From Planctomycetota bacterium (lineage in GTDB: Bacteria; Planctomycetota; J058; JAJDCQ01), in NCBI GenBank assembly GCA_029260755.1, contig JAJDCQ010000272.1:1-64000 (forward strand): a stretch of DNA of 64,000 nt, given 5' to 3'. The notes below the pieces were generated by a model. That model did not search any database. It worked only from the letters and a program-made list of their open reading frames with translations, and had not been told where the DNA came from. The first letter of the stretch is position 1. Every line of letters starts with the position of its first letter. Position numbers and translations under genes: made by a program. Below, one piece after another: positions 38,545 through 46,803 of the stretch.

Positions 38545-39535
38545 CGCGCTCGGTCGTCGAGCCGCGCCGGGCGCACTGCTCGCGGATCCAGCGGTAGGTC
38601 TCGACCAGACCGTCGCGGAGGCGCGTCGTCGGCTCCCAGCCGAGGGCATCCCGGATGCGCGTGTTGTCGCTGTTGCGACCGGCGACGCCCTTCGGCGCGT
38701 CGGGGAGGTAGCGTCGTCGCAGGCGGACGCCCGCGATCTCCTCGACGATCCCGACCAGCTCGTCGATCGTCACGAGCTCGCTCGAGCCCACGTTGAGCGG
38801 CTCGGTGATGTCGCTCTCGATCAGCTTCCGGATCCCGATGATGCAGTCGTCGATGGCGGTGAAGCTGCGGGTCTGCGTCCCGTCGCCCCAGATCTCGATC
38901 TCGTCGGGGCCGCCGAGGGTGGCCAGGGCGACCTTCCGGCAGATCGCCGCGGGCGCCTTCTCGCGGCCGCCCTCCCACGCCCCGTGCGGTCCGTAGATGT
39001 TGTGGAAGCGCGCGACGCGCGTCGGCAGCCCGAGGTCCTCGCGGAAGTGGCGGCAGAGTCGCTCGGTGTAGAGCTTCTGCCAGCCGTAGCCGTCCTCGGG
39101 CATGGCGGGGTAGGCGTCGGCCTCGCGGAGCGCCGTGACGTCGGGGGACCCCTGCCGGTCGGCGGCGTAGACGCACGCGGACGACGCGAAGAAGAAGCGC
39201 TCGACGCTCCGGGTCGAGGCCGCCTGGAGCAGGTGGGCGTCGATGAGCACCGACATCATGCACGCGGTCTTGTGGCTCTCGATGTAGCCGATGCCGCCCA
39301 TGTCGGACGCGAGGTGCACGACGCGGTCGACGCCATCGACGGCCCGCTCGCAGGCGTCCCGCTCCCGGAGGTCGGACGAGACCGACTCGACGTCGTCGAA
39401 CCGCTGGTGCCAGTCCGGGAGAGGCTTCAGGTCGATCGCGCGGATCGCCCGACAGCCGCGGCCCCGGAGGTCGGCGACGAGGTGGCCGCCGATGAAGCCG
39501 CCGGCTCCGGTGACGAGGACGGTCTTTCCCTTCAA
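38531..39535 (-). CDS. NAD-dependent sugar epimerase, GDP-mannose 3,5-epimerase-like
   Basis: 334 residues of the extended short-chain dehydrogenase type. Rossmann motif Gly-Ala-Gly-Gly-Phe-Ile-Gly-Gly near the N-terminus; active-site Tyr-Gly-Trp-Gln-Lys (the Tyr-x-x-x-Lys pair). The segments Asp-Met-Gly-Gly-Ile-Gly-Tyr-Ile and Gly-Gly-Arg-Glu-Lys-Ala-Pro-Ala-Ala-Ile-Cys-Arg-Lys match GDP-mannose 3,5-epimerases closely, the enzymes that make GDP-L-galactose or GDP-L-gulose. Other NDP-sugar epimerases are possible. The start is probably TTG (first residues Met-Lys-Gly-Lys-Thr-Val-Leu-Val-Thr-Gly), with GAGAGGAG nine bases before it; no ATG lies nearby. It is divergent from a glycosyltransferase gene, which suggests a shared glycan pathway. 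Its last 14 bases overlap the opposing kinase gene. Confidence 0.85.
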   Translation of the reverse strand: MKGKTVLVTGAGGFIGGHLVADLRGRGCRAIRAIDLKPLPDWHQRFDDVESVSSDLRERDACERAVDGVDRVVHLASDMGGIGYIESHKTACMMSVLIDAHLLQAASTRSVERFFFASSACVYAADRQGSPDVTALREADAYPAMPEDGYGWQKLYTERLCRHFREDLGLPTRVARFHNIYGPHGAWEGGREKAPAAICRKVALATLGGPDEIEIWGDGTQTRSFTAIDDCIIGIRKLIESDITEPLNVGSSELVTIDELVGIVEEIAGVRLRRRYLPDAPKGVAGRNSDNTRIRDALGWEPTTRLRDGLVETYRWIREQCARRGSTTERVTRP

Positions 39536-39544
39536 CGAGACGAG

Positions 39545-39552
39545 CTCCTCTC
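39545..39552 (-). promoter_or_regulatory. Ribosome binding site supporting a TTG start
   Basis: GAGAGGAG on the minus strand lies nine bases upstream of TTG at 39535 and sets the N-terminus of the epimerase exactly at the Rossmann fold. Confidence 0.6.
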
Positions 39553-39580
39553 GCGCGGACCGGTCGGGTGGGCTCGACCC

Positions 39581-39594
39581 TCCGGTATACCGGA
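39581..39594. promoter_or_regulatory. Perfect 14-base palindrome between divergent genes
   Basis: TCCGGTATACCGGA is fully self-complementary and is one of the few A/T-containing spots in the 132-base region between the epimerase and glycosyltransferase starts. It could be an operator read by a dimeric regulator controlling both genes. Confidence 0.45.
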
Positions 39595-39667
39595 CGGCCG
39601 GCGCGGCGGCGAGCGCGTTCTGGCGCCGCGGTTGCGTCGGCGTCGAGCGGCGTCCTACCATGCCGCG

Positions 39668-40981
39668 ATGGCGCGCCGGCATCCCCTCCTCCTCGTCGCC
39701 CGTGGTCCGTCCGGTCACAACGTCCAGCACCTCGGCTTCCTCGCGGCTCACCTCGCCCGCGAGCAGCCCGAGCAGCCGGCCGTCCTCTGCGGGGCGCCGG
39801 AGATCCGGTCGCGGCTCGGGGCCGAGGCCCACCGGGTGATCGAGGCGGCGCCATCGCTTCGCCTCGTCGTCCGGCGGGATCTCCGGCGCGGGCGCCTGCC
39901 GATCGCAGCGCCGGGCGACGTCGTCGCTCGGCGGCTCGGCCTCCCCGATCGACTCGAGCGGCTCCTCGGCGAGGTGCCCGGCTGGTCGACCTCGCTCGAT
40001 GCGCACGCCTATCTGGGCGCTCTCCGACGGCTGGCGGCCGGAGTCGGAGCTCGTCGCTGTTACCTGACCCACCTCGACCCGAGGTTGACGCGGTTGATCC
40101 TGACGCTGCCGGGACGGCGTCCCGCGCTCGGACTGAGCGGCTTCTACCTCGACCCGCCGGCGGTCCACTACGCCGAGCTCGACGCCTCCCCGCCGACCGC
40201 CGACGAGGCGCGGCGCGCGGGCGAGGCCGACGCCCGGTTCGAGAGGCTCCTGGGCAGTCCCTGGGTCGACCGCGTCTTCGTCGTCGACGAGGTCTTCGCC
40301 GCGCGCGCGCCCGAGCGCTATCGGCGCGGGGACAAGGTGCGGTTCATGCCGGATCCCGCTCCTTCGCCGTCGCCGGCGAGGCCGGTCACCTTGCCGGCCG
40401 AGGTCGCCGGGCGGGAGGTGACGATGCTGCTCTTCGGCGCCCTTCGCCCATCGAAGGGGGTGTTCACCGTCCTCGACGCGCTCGAGCGGCTCGACGCGGG
40501 GGTGAGGGCGAGGCTCGGCGTCCTCTTCGCCGGCCTCGCCGTCGACTCGTCGGCCGCCATGCTTCGTCGTCGCGTCGCCGAGGTGCGCCGCGGCGGCGCG
40601 GCGCTCGGCTGGATCGAGCGGTTCCTCGACGAGGGCGAGCTGGCGTGGCTCGTCGGCCGGGCCGATGTCGTCCTCGCGCCCTACCGCCGCGTCCCCATGA
40701 GCAGCGGAGTCCTCCACTGGGCCGCGGCGCTCGGGCGTCCGATCCTCACCCAGGACTACGGGATCCTCTCCCACTGGACGCGTCGCCACGGCCTCGGCGT
40801 GACGGTCGACACCCGCGACCCCGCCCTGCTCGCCCGCGAGATCGAGCGCCTCGTCGCGCTCGGTCGGGCCGCGATCCGGTCGCTGGCGGACCCGGAGGGG
40901 CAAGCTCGATTCACCGCCGCGCGGAGCGGGGGCGCCATGGCGAGCGCGGTCGTCGACGGGTTGCTCGAGCTGGACGACTGA
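39668..40981 (+). CDS. GT-B glycosyltransferase (GT4-like)
   Basis: 437 residues with two Rossmann-like halves. The C-terminal half has the GT4 pattern: Leu-Leu-Phe-Gly-Ala-Leu-Arg-Pro-Ser-Lys-Gly after the linker (donor-binding Lys), then Asp-Glu-Gly-Glu-Leu-Ala-Trp-Leu, Ala-Asp-Val-Val-Leu-Ala-Pro-Tyr, and Met-Ser-Ser-Gly-Val-Leu in place of the usual Glu-x7-Glu motif. The N-terminal half begins with a Gly-Pro-Ser-Gly-His-Asn loop. No membrane helix is seen, so it is cytoplasmic or peripheral. Donor and acceptor are unknown; the divergent epimerase may supply the nucleotide sugar. The ATG at 39668 lacks a strong ribosome site. Confidence 0.82.
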   Translation: MARRHPLLLVARGPSGHNVQHLGFLAAHLAREQPEQPAVLCGAPEIRSRLGAEAHRVIEAAPSLRLVVRRDLRRGRLPIAAPGDVVARRLGLPDRLERLLGEVPGWSTSLDAHAYLGALRRLAAGVGARRCYLTHLDPRLTRLILTLPGRRPALGLSGFYLDPPAVHYAELDASPPTADEARRAGEADARFERLLGSPWVDRVFVVDEVFAARAPERYRRGDKVRFMPDPAPSPSPARPVTLPAEVAGREVTMLLFGALRPSKGVFTVLDALERLDAGVRARLGVLFAGLAVDSSAAMLRRRVAEVRRGGAALGWIERFLDEGELAWLVGRADVVLAPYRRVPMSSGVLHWAAALGRPILTQDYGILSHWTRRHGLGVTVDTRDPALLAREIERLVALGRAAIRSLADPEGQARFTAARSGGAMASAVVDGLLELDD

Positions 40982-41044
40982 CCGATCGGTCACGCGGTGG
41001 GCTCCCGGGCCGGGATCGTTCTAGAATGCGGACAGGTCCTAGGA

Positions 41045-41069
41045 GACTGTTGCAGAATGAGCGTCTCGG
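41045..41069. repeat. Short imperfect inverted repeat of possible mobile origin
   Basis: GAGAC and GTCTC bracket a segment containing ACTGTTGCAGAATGAG, in the gap before the three-module secreted protein. It recalls insertion-sequence ends, but no known element could be matched with confidence. Confidence 0.2.
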
Positions 41070-41112
41070 CCAGCTCGCCGATGTCTCAGGATCGTGAAAA
41101 AGGAACGTGCCC

Positions 41113-43224
41113 TTGAATCGTCGACCCGTGTCCCTGCTCGCACTCGCGCTCGTGCTCGTCGGGTCGAGCGCCGCTCCGGCTCTTGGCCAGGAGGCGGCTC
41201 CGGCGCCCGAGAACGAGGTCGCGCTCGTCGGTCGGTATCCCGGGCTGGCCGCCCGGGCGCAGAAGAACGAGTACTCGGTCTCGGCGCTCTGCCTCACCTC
41301 CGATGGTCGTGCGTTCCGCGAGGTCGTTCGCGACGACGAGGCGACGCGCTCCTTCGGAACCTGGAAGCGCGAAGGGGACGTCGTCGTCTGCGACTACTTC
41401 GGTCAGGAGTCGGTCGAGCGCTGGGAGGTCGTCGACGACGCGACGCTCCGGTTCCGGGAGAAGGACCGGCGCGGCAAGCCGATCGCCTACGTTCTCACCC
41501 GCGAGCCTGGCTCGTCCCGGACGGTCGATGAGCGCTACCCGCTGATCGAGGACGACGCCCTCGACGAGGTTCTCGCCGGCGTGTGGGAGCTCCCGCTCGG
41601 GCGCTACGTCGGCGAGCTCTGCCTCCTCCCCGACGGGCGCGCCCTGTGGCACGTGACCGACGACCTCGGTCGGCCTCACGGCGGCATCCAGGCGGCTCGA
41701 CTCTCGATCGGGACGTTCACGCGCGAGGCGTCGAAGATCGTCATCGACTGGCTCGATGGGTCGAGGGTGGAGATCGTGTTCGCCTACGCGCGCGACCGGC
41801 TCCTCATGCGCCTGACCGACGCGCGGAAGGAGGAGCACCGGATCTGGAGCAAGCGCCTCGGCGACCGGAAGCGCGCCGAGGGCATCTATCCGAAGCGGGA
41901 CGCGGACGCCCTCGCGAAGGCGCTCGCCGAGACCTCGTGGTGCTCCTGGATGGAGGACGAGGGCCTCATCCTTCGCGAGGATGGCACCTATCTCGACTTC
42001 AACCGCACCCTGATCGTCGAGGCGGGCCGCTACCGCATCGAGGGTGACGACGTCCTCGAGCTCGTCCTCGAGCCGGGCGCGGAGGATCCCGATCGAGCAC
42101 CTCGGCGTTTCCGGGCGGCGATCGCGCGCACGAGCGCGCCGAAGCCGTACCGGCGGTCGTTCGACCTCCTCTACCTCGCCGGCGAGGAGGAGATCGACGG
42201 GTGGCGGGTCCGCCACCTCGAGAAGAACGGCTACCGCCTGCCGCTCGGCGAGCACGTCGAGGCGCTCCACCGCTACCGACCGCCGGAGGACCTCGCGCGG
42301 GACGCGGTCGAGGCATTCCTCGCGGCGACACGCGACGGCGATGCCGACGCGCTCGCGAAGGTCGTCCCGGAGAGCGCGAAGATCCCGAAGCCGGCGCTCT
42401 TCGATGGGGAGGTCCCCGGCGATCTGTCGTGGGAGCTGCTCGCCATCGACGTGCTCGGCTCGCGCGCCTTCGTCCGGGTCGCCCTCCGGGGAGCCGATGG
42501 CTGGACGGCCGAGGCCGAGCTCCTCACCCGCCGATCGTCGGGCTACCGGGTCTACGAGGCGAGCCTCGGCGATCTGCCGCGTCGCCGCGTGGCCGCGAAG
42601 CTGGCGGCCGCCGGCGCGGAGCTCGCCGGCGTGATCGAGGAGGCGCGGGCCGATGCGGTCGCCGCGAAGGCGCGCCGCCATCTGCTGCTCTTCGTCGAGA
42701 CGGGGGAGGCGAGCCTCGAGGATCCCGGCGGCGGAGCGCCGCGCGTCGTCCAGGGCGAGGCGGGGTCGGTTCACCGCGTGGTCGCGACGGCCGCCGGCCT
42801 CTCGGAGCCCGAGCTCGTCTGGAGCGCGCCCGAGGGCACCCAGCTCCGGGGCGGCAAACGCCTCCCGAAGAGCGCGGGCTACGGTTACCCGGTCGCCCTC
42901 CAGATCAGGATCGAGCCCGACGGCCAGCTCCACACGACGAAGGACCGGCCGTATCGCAAGACGTTCGTCTACTACGGCCCGGGCTTCGAGAGCATCGCCA
43001 CGCGCGGTCGCCTGACGGGCGAGGATCACGAGCGTCTCTGGCCCAAGCTCGAGTCTACGGCGCCGAGTCGCGGCGACTTCAACGTCTTCGAGCTGGTCCT
43101 CCTCGTCCCGCGGGTCGCCTTCTGCTCGATCGACCTCGACCCGGTCCGGCGCGAGTCGCCTTTGCTCGTCTACCCGCCGCCGCCGTCGGCGCAGCCGGCC
43201 GACCCGTCATCGCCGGGCGACTGA
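41113..43224 (+). CDS. Secreted protein of unknown function with three beta-rich modules
   Basis: 703 residues with a clear signal peptide (about 1-26, ending Ala-Leu-Gly-Gln). Residues about 38-385 look like three copies of a 90-115 residue beta-rich unit: each has a Leu-(Cys/Ile)-Leu strand, an Asp-Gly-(Arg/Thr) turn, a Gly-(Thr/Arg)-(Trp/Phe/Tyr) strand and a final strand set before a Tyr/Trp residue. This resembles lipocalin-like bacterial domains but is not a firm match. A helix-strand region near 395-480 reads like an NTF2-like fold. The C-terminal 170 residues are unrecognised. The start is taken as TTG with AAGGA eight bases upstream; a GTG at 41107 in the same frame is too close to that site. 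Confidence 0.7.
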   Translation: MNRRPVSLLALALVLVGSSAAPALGQEAAPAPENEVALVGRYPGLAARAQKNEYSVSALCLTSDGRAFREVVRDDEATRSFGTWKREGDVVVCDYFGQESVERWEVVDDATLRFREKDRRGKPIAYVLTREPGSSRTVDERYPLIEDDALDEVLAGVWELPLGRYVGELCLLPDGRALWHVTDDLGRPHGGIQAARLSIGTFTREASKIVIDWLDGSRVEIVFAYARDRLLMRLTDARKEEHRIWSKRLGDRKRAEGIYPKRDADALAKALAETSWCSWMEDEGLILREDGTYLDFNRTLIVEAGRYRIEGDDVLELVLEPGAEDPDRAPRRFRAAIARTSAPKPYRRSFDLLYLAGEEEIDGWRVRHLEKNGYRLPLGEHVEALHRYRPPEDLARDAVEAFLAATRDGDADALAKVVPESAKIPKPALFDGEVPGDLSWELLAIDVLGSRAFVRVALRGADGWTAEAELLTRRSSGYRVYEASLGDLPRRRVAAKLAAAGAELAGVIEEARADAVAAKARRHLLLFVETGEASLEDPGGGAPRVVQGEAGSVHRVVATAAGLSEPELVWSAPEGTQLRGGKRLPKSAGYGYPVALQIRIEPDGQLHTTKDRPYRKTFVYYGPGFESIATRGRLTGEDHERLWPKLESTAPSRGDFNVFELVLLVPRVAFCSIDLDPVRRESPLLVYPPPPSAQPADPSSPGD

Positions 43225-43244
43225 TCAGCGGGCTCAGTCGCCCG
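43214..43244. terminator. Stop-to-stop hairpin, perfect 11-bp stem
   Basis: CGGGCGACTGA and TCAGTCGCCCG pair perfectly around nine bases. Each arm contains the last codons and stop of one convergent gene, and both proteins end in Gly-Asp. It is a strong candidate for a bidirectional terminator. Confidence 0.6.
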
Positions 43245-43776
43245 CGGCCGCATCCCAGAGGGCCGCCAGGGCGGCGAGCCAGTCCTTGCGGCCGGTCCCC
43301 TCGAAGGCCAGGACGGCCGAGCCCTCCTCGAGGTGCTCGTCGGAGTAGTCGATCAGGAAGATGCAGCTCTCGCCCATGCCCTCGGTGTGGAGGTCGAGGC
43401 GGGCGATCGGCTCCTCGGCGCGATAGAGCTCGACGAGGAACGAGTGGCCGAGGAGGTCGACGTCGCGCTCCTTCAGCATCTTCGCCGTCGCGAGGCCGAC
43501 GAGCTTCGCCCGATCGTCGGCCGAGAGCTCGAGACGATGGTGCGGGACGCTCGGATCGACGCCGCGGTCCTTCCAGCGATCGCCCTCGTGCCCCTTCATC
43601 CGCCACAGGACGACCGAGACCGTCTCGTCTCGGAGCTGCGCGACGAGCCACGCGAGCGCGTCGGGCCTCTTCTTCGCGGGGTCGTCGTCGCATGGAAAGG
43701 GACGGGCCGCGCCCGGAGCGACGAGCAGCGAGAGGATCGCGATGGCGGAGAAGAGAGCGGGACGAGGGGAACGCAT
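43234..43776 (-). CDS. Small secreted protein of unknown function
   Basis: 180 residues with a signal peptide (about 1-24, ending Gly-Ala-Ala-Arg). The mature part has mixed strands and helices: Val-Ser-Val-Val-Leu-Trp-Arg-Met-Lys, Arg-Leu-Glu-Leu-Ser, Ser-Phe-Leu-Val-Glu-Leu-Tyr and Ala-Arg-Leu-Asp-Leu-His-Thr-Glu-Gly. One Cys near the start of the mature chain and one later could form a disulfide. No known domain or catalytic motif is recognised. The ATG is the first Met of the signal peptide. It shares its 3' hairpin with the larger secreted protein gene and is divergent from a kinase-WD40 gene. Confidence 0.7.
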   Translation of the reverse strand: MRSPRPALFSAIAILSLLVAPGAARPFPCDDDPAKKRPDALAWLVAQLRDETVSVVLWRMKGHEGDRWKDRGVDPSVPHHRLELSADDRAKLVGLATAKMLKERDVDLLGHSFLVELYRAEEPIARLDLHTEGMGESCIFLIDYSDEHLEEGSAVLAFEGTGRKDWLAALAALWDAAAGD

Positions 43777-43873
43777 GGCAGATATCCTCGCGAAGGCGAG
43801 CTGCTAGGATACAGGCCGTGACGACCGGAGCCCAGCGTCTCTCCGCGCGGCCCGGAATCGACGGGAGCTGCGG

Positions 43874-46717
43874 GTGGACGTAGGGCCCTATCGGATCGAA
43901 GGCGAGCTCGGCCGCGGCGGGATGGGCACCGTCTACCGCGGCCGGACCGCGGATGGCCGCGAGGTCGCGGTGAAGATCCTCCACGGCCGGGACCAGAAGG
44001 CCCTGCGTTCGTTCGACCGGGAGCGGCGCCTCCTCGCGTCGGTGGGTGAGGCCGAGGGGTTCGTCGCGTTCCTCGATGCCGGGACCTCGTCCGAAGGGCC
44101 CTGGATCGCGATGCCGCTCGTTCGCGGCGGCTCGCTTCGAGAGCGGCTCCTGAGGTCGCCGCCGGGTCTCGAGGAGTCGATCGAGATCGCGGAGACGATC
44201 GCGGCCGCGCTCGGTCGGGCGCACGCGATGGGAGTCGTCCATCGCGACCTCAAGCCCGAGAACGTCCTGTTCAACGCCGATGGACGACCGCTGGTCGCCG
44301 ACCTGGGCCTCGCGAAGCACTTCCGCCGCGATGCGCCCGGAGGGAGTCGAAGCGTCTCGCTCACGGCCGCCGACACGTTCAAGGGCACGATCGGCTACGC
44401 CGCGCCCGAGCAGGTCAACGACGCCAAGAACGTCGGTCCTCCGACCGACGTGTTCGCGGTCGGCGCGATTCTCTTCGAGTGCCTCGCCGGGCGTCCCGCC
44501 TTCTCGGGGGACCAGGCGCTCGTCGTCCTTGCGCGCGTCGTGCGCGGTGATCGAGAGTCGATCGGCCGGGCGCGGCCCGACCTCCCCGAGCCGATCGTCG
44601 ATGTCGTCGAGCGGGCGCTCGCGGTGCGCGCGGAGGACCGCTACGCCGACGGCGCCGCCCTGGCCGCCGCGCTCGGGTCCGCGCGGACCGGCGGGGCGGC
44701 GCGGCTCCGCGCCGGCGCCTCCTGGCGTCGGCTCGTCGTCGCCGGCAGCGCGCTCGCCGTCGTGTCGGCGGCGCTCGGGGCGGTCGTCCTCGGCGCCGGC
44801 CGAAGCGATCCGTCTCCGTCTCGCGGCGGGCGACCCCGCGCGGAGACCTCGCCGACGTCCGGGTCCGTCGAGTCCGACTTCCCTCCCGAGTGCGTGGGCT
44901 TCCTCGCGACGGCGCGGACCCGTCTCGTCGCGGTTCATGGCGAGTACCTCGAGGGGCATTCGAGCGGCGTCATCGCCGCGTTCGTCGGCGAGTCGCGCAT
45001 CGTCACCGCCGGTCTGGATCGCTCGATCCGGCTCTGGGATCGCGAGACGGGGCGCCCTCTCGGAGTCGTCGGGCGCCACGAGGACGCGATCACGCATCTG
45101 GCGACGAGCACCGATGGGCGCCTCGCGATCACCGCCGGATTCGATGCGACGGTCCGCGTCTGGGACCTCGAGACACGGTCCGAGCGGCACGTCCTGCGGG
45201 GGCATCAGGGATGGTCGCGGGGCGTCGCGATCGACGCGCGGAGCGGCCTCGCGGCGAGCGGAGGGCATCACGATGCGACGATCCGCATCTGGGACCTCGG
45301 CACCGGCGAGTCGATTCAGATCCTGGAGGGGCACGAGGCGTCGATCACCTCGACGGCGTTCTCGCCGGATGGCCGGCGTCTCCTGAGCGCGTCCGCGGAC
45401 GGCACCGTTCGCCTGTGGGATGTCTCGGACGGCGCGCTCCTCCGGACCCTGACGGGGCACGAGGGCGTCGTCTTCTCGGCGACGTTCTCGCCCGACGGGA
45501 TCCGAGCGACGTCGGCAGCGAGCGACGGGGTCCGCGTCTGGGATCTCACCGACGGGACGCCCACCCACGTCCTGCTCGGCGGTGGGTCCGCGTACCGGTG
45601 GGCCGCCTTCGCACCCGATGGCCGTCGGCTCGCCGTCGCTGGCGCGGACCTCGACGACCTCGACGTGACGATCTGGGATGCCGCGTCGGGCGAACGGCTC
45701 GCGGTCCTTGGCGGGCACGACTTCCCGACGCGCGCGGGAGCGTTCTCGAGCGACGGCCGCAGCCTGCTCACCGGCGGAGGCAGCGCCTCGGCTCGGCTCT
45801 GGGATGTGGAGCGGGCCGAGAAGATTCGCGACTTCGGCGGTCGTCGCGCCGGCGTCCGCGCGGTCGCGGTCGCTCCCGACGGGAGCCTGGTCCTCGCGGG
45901 CGACCTCGCCGGCCGGGCCCGGCTGATCGACACGACGTCGCTCTCGGGGGAGGGCGAGGTCCTCCGCGACGGGCACGCGGTCGACGTCGTCGACGTCGCG
46001 TTCTCGCCTGACGGGACGCAGGCGCTCACGGCGAGCTTCGACGCGACGGCCAGGGCCTGGGACGTCGCGCGGCGCCGACCGGTGGCGACGCTCGCGGGAC
46101 ACGAGGGCTGGGTCAACGCGGTCGCCTTCTCCGAGGGCGGTGAGCTCGCTCTCACCGCGAGCTTCGACGGCACGATCCGGATCTGGGAGACCGAGCGGTG
46201 GACGTCGCTTCGCACGCTCACCGGGCACGACGGGCCGGTGTTCACGGCGACGTTCGTCGGCCGAGGCAATGGCGTGCTGGTCGCGTCGGGCGGACGGGAC
46301 GGGTCGCTTCGGATCTGGAAGCCGGGCTCGGGCGAGGAGCGGTTCACGCTCGAGGGGCCGCGGCCGCTGGTGTCGGTCGCCTCGGTCCCCGGAACCTGGC
46401 AGGTGGTGAGCGGGTCGAGCCTGGGCAGGGTCCGCGCGGTCGCGACGCGGATCGGGACCGAGCGTCGGGTGCTGATCGAGCCCGAGAACATTCAGGCGTG
46501 GACGGTGGCGGTCCGTCCCGATGGCGGGCGCGCGGCCGTCGCGTTCGCGGACGGATCGCTCCGGCTGATCTCCTTGCCGAAGGGGCAGGAGCTCGACCGG
46601 ATCGACTTGAGGGGCGCCGCCGACGTTCCCCTCTCGGTCGCGTTCACGCCCGCGGGTGACGGCCTCGTGGTGGGGACCGAGCGCGGGCTGGTGCTGCGCT
46701 TCGACATCGATCGATGA
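43874..46717 (+). CDS. Transmembrane Ser/Thr kinase with WD40 propellers
   Basis: 947 residues. The kinase starts at once: glycine loop 12-20, Lys34, His-Arg-Asp 123-125, Asp-Leu-Gly 143-145. The activation segment has Gly-Thr-Ile-Gly-Tyr-Ala-Ala-Pro-Glu. One membrane helix lies at about 286-308. The rest (about 350-947) is some 12-14 WD40 blades with Gly-His dipeptides, Ser-Pro-Asp-Gly turns and Trp-Asp ends, enough for two seven-bladed propellers. The start is GTG with GGGAG six bases upstream; the glycine loop 11 residues later leaves no room for a later start. The TGA stop is followed at once by the AT-rich TetR promoter. It resembles the kinase-WD40 gene at 29079 but lacks its Pro-rich linker. 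Confidence 0.92.
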   Translation: MDVGPYRIEGELGRGGMGTVYRGRTADGREVAVKILHGRDQKALRSFDRERRLLASVGEAEGFVAFLDAGTSSEGPWIAMPLVRGGSLRERLLRSPPGLEESIEIAETIAAALGRAHAMGVVHRDLKPENVLFNADGRPLVADLGLAKHFRRDAPGGSRSVSLTAADTFKGTIGYAAPEQVNDAKNVGPPTDVFAVGAILFECLAGRPAFSGDQALVVLARVVRGDRESIGRARPDLPEPIVDVVERALAVRAEDRYADGAALAAALGSARTGGAARLRAGASWRRLVVAGSALAVVSAALGAVVLGAGRSDPSPSRGGRPRAETSPTSGSVESDFPPECVGFLATARTRLVAVHGEYLEGHSSGVIAAFVGESRIVTAGLDRSIRLWDRETGRPLGVVGRHEDAITHLATSTDGRLAITAGFDATVRVWDLETRSERHVLRGHQGWSRGVAIDARSGLAASGGHHDATIRIWDLGTGESIQILEGHEASITSTAFSPDGRRLLSASADGTVRLWDVSDGALLRTLTGHEGVVFSATFSPDGIRATSAASDGVRVWDLTDGTPTHVLLGGGSAYRWAAFAPDGRRLAVAGADLDDLDVTIWDAASGERLAVLGGHDFPTRAGAFSSDGRSLLTGGGSASARLWDVERAEKIRDFGGRRAGVRAVAVAPDGSLVLAGDLAGRARLIDTTSLSGEGEVLRDGHAVDVVDVAFSPDGTQALTASFDATARAWDVARRRPVATLAGHEGWVNAVAFSEGGELALTASFDGTIRIWETERWTSLRTLTGHDGPVFTATFVGRGNGVLVASGGRDGSLRIWKPGSGEERFTLEGPRPLVSVASVPGTWQVVSGSSLGRVRAVATRIGTERRVLIEPENIQAWTVAVRPDGGRAAVAFADGSLRLISLPKGQELDRIDLRGAADVPLSVAFTPAGDGLVVGTERGLVLRFDIDR

Positions 46718-46768
46718 CGCGGGGCACACCGATATTTCCCTTGCAAACGAGCGGCTTATCGACTAAAA

Positions 46769-46790
46769 GAAAACGATCGTTCGTTTTTTT
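46769..46790. promoter_or_regulatory. Probable TetR operator (near-palindrome) in AT-rich leader
   Basis: AACGATCGTT (46772-46781) is a perfect palindrome inside the longer near-palindrome AAAACGATCGTTCGTTTT. It lies 23 bases before the TetR start codon in the most A/T-rich spot of the window. Sites of this shape are typical of TetR-family autoregulation; which protein binds it is inferred from position. Confidence 0.5.
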
Positions 46791-46803
46791 GGAGATCGCT
46801 CCC

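Noticed and set aside
41107-41112. GTG start for the three-module secreted protein
   Set aside because: It lies only two bases after the AAGGA ribosome site. TTG at 41113 has normal spacing and the same signal peptide. The difference is two residues.
46714-46803. ATG start for the TetR regulator overlapping the kinase stop
   Set aside because: It would add 30 residues translated from the AT-rich leader and the operator-like palindrome, giving an unusual N-terminus for the family.
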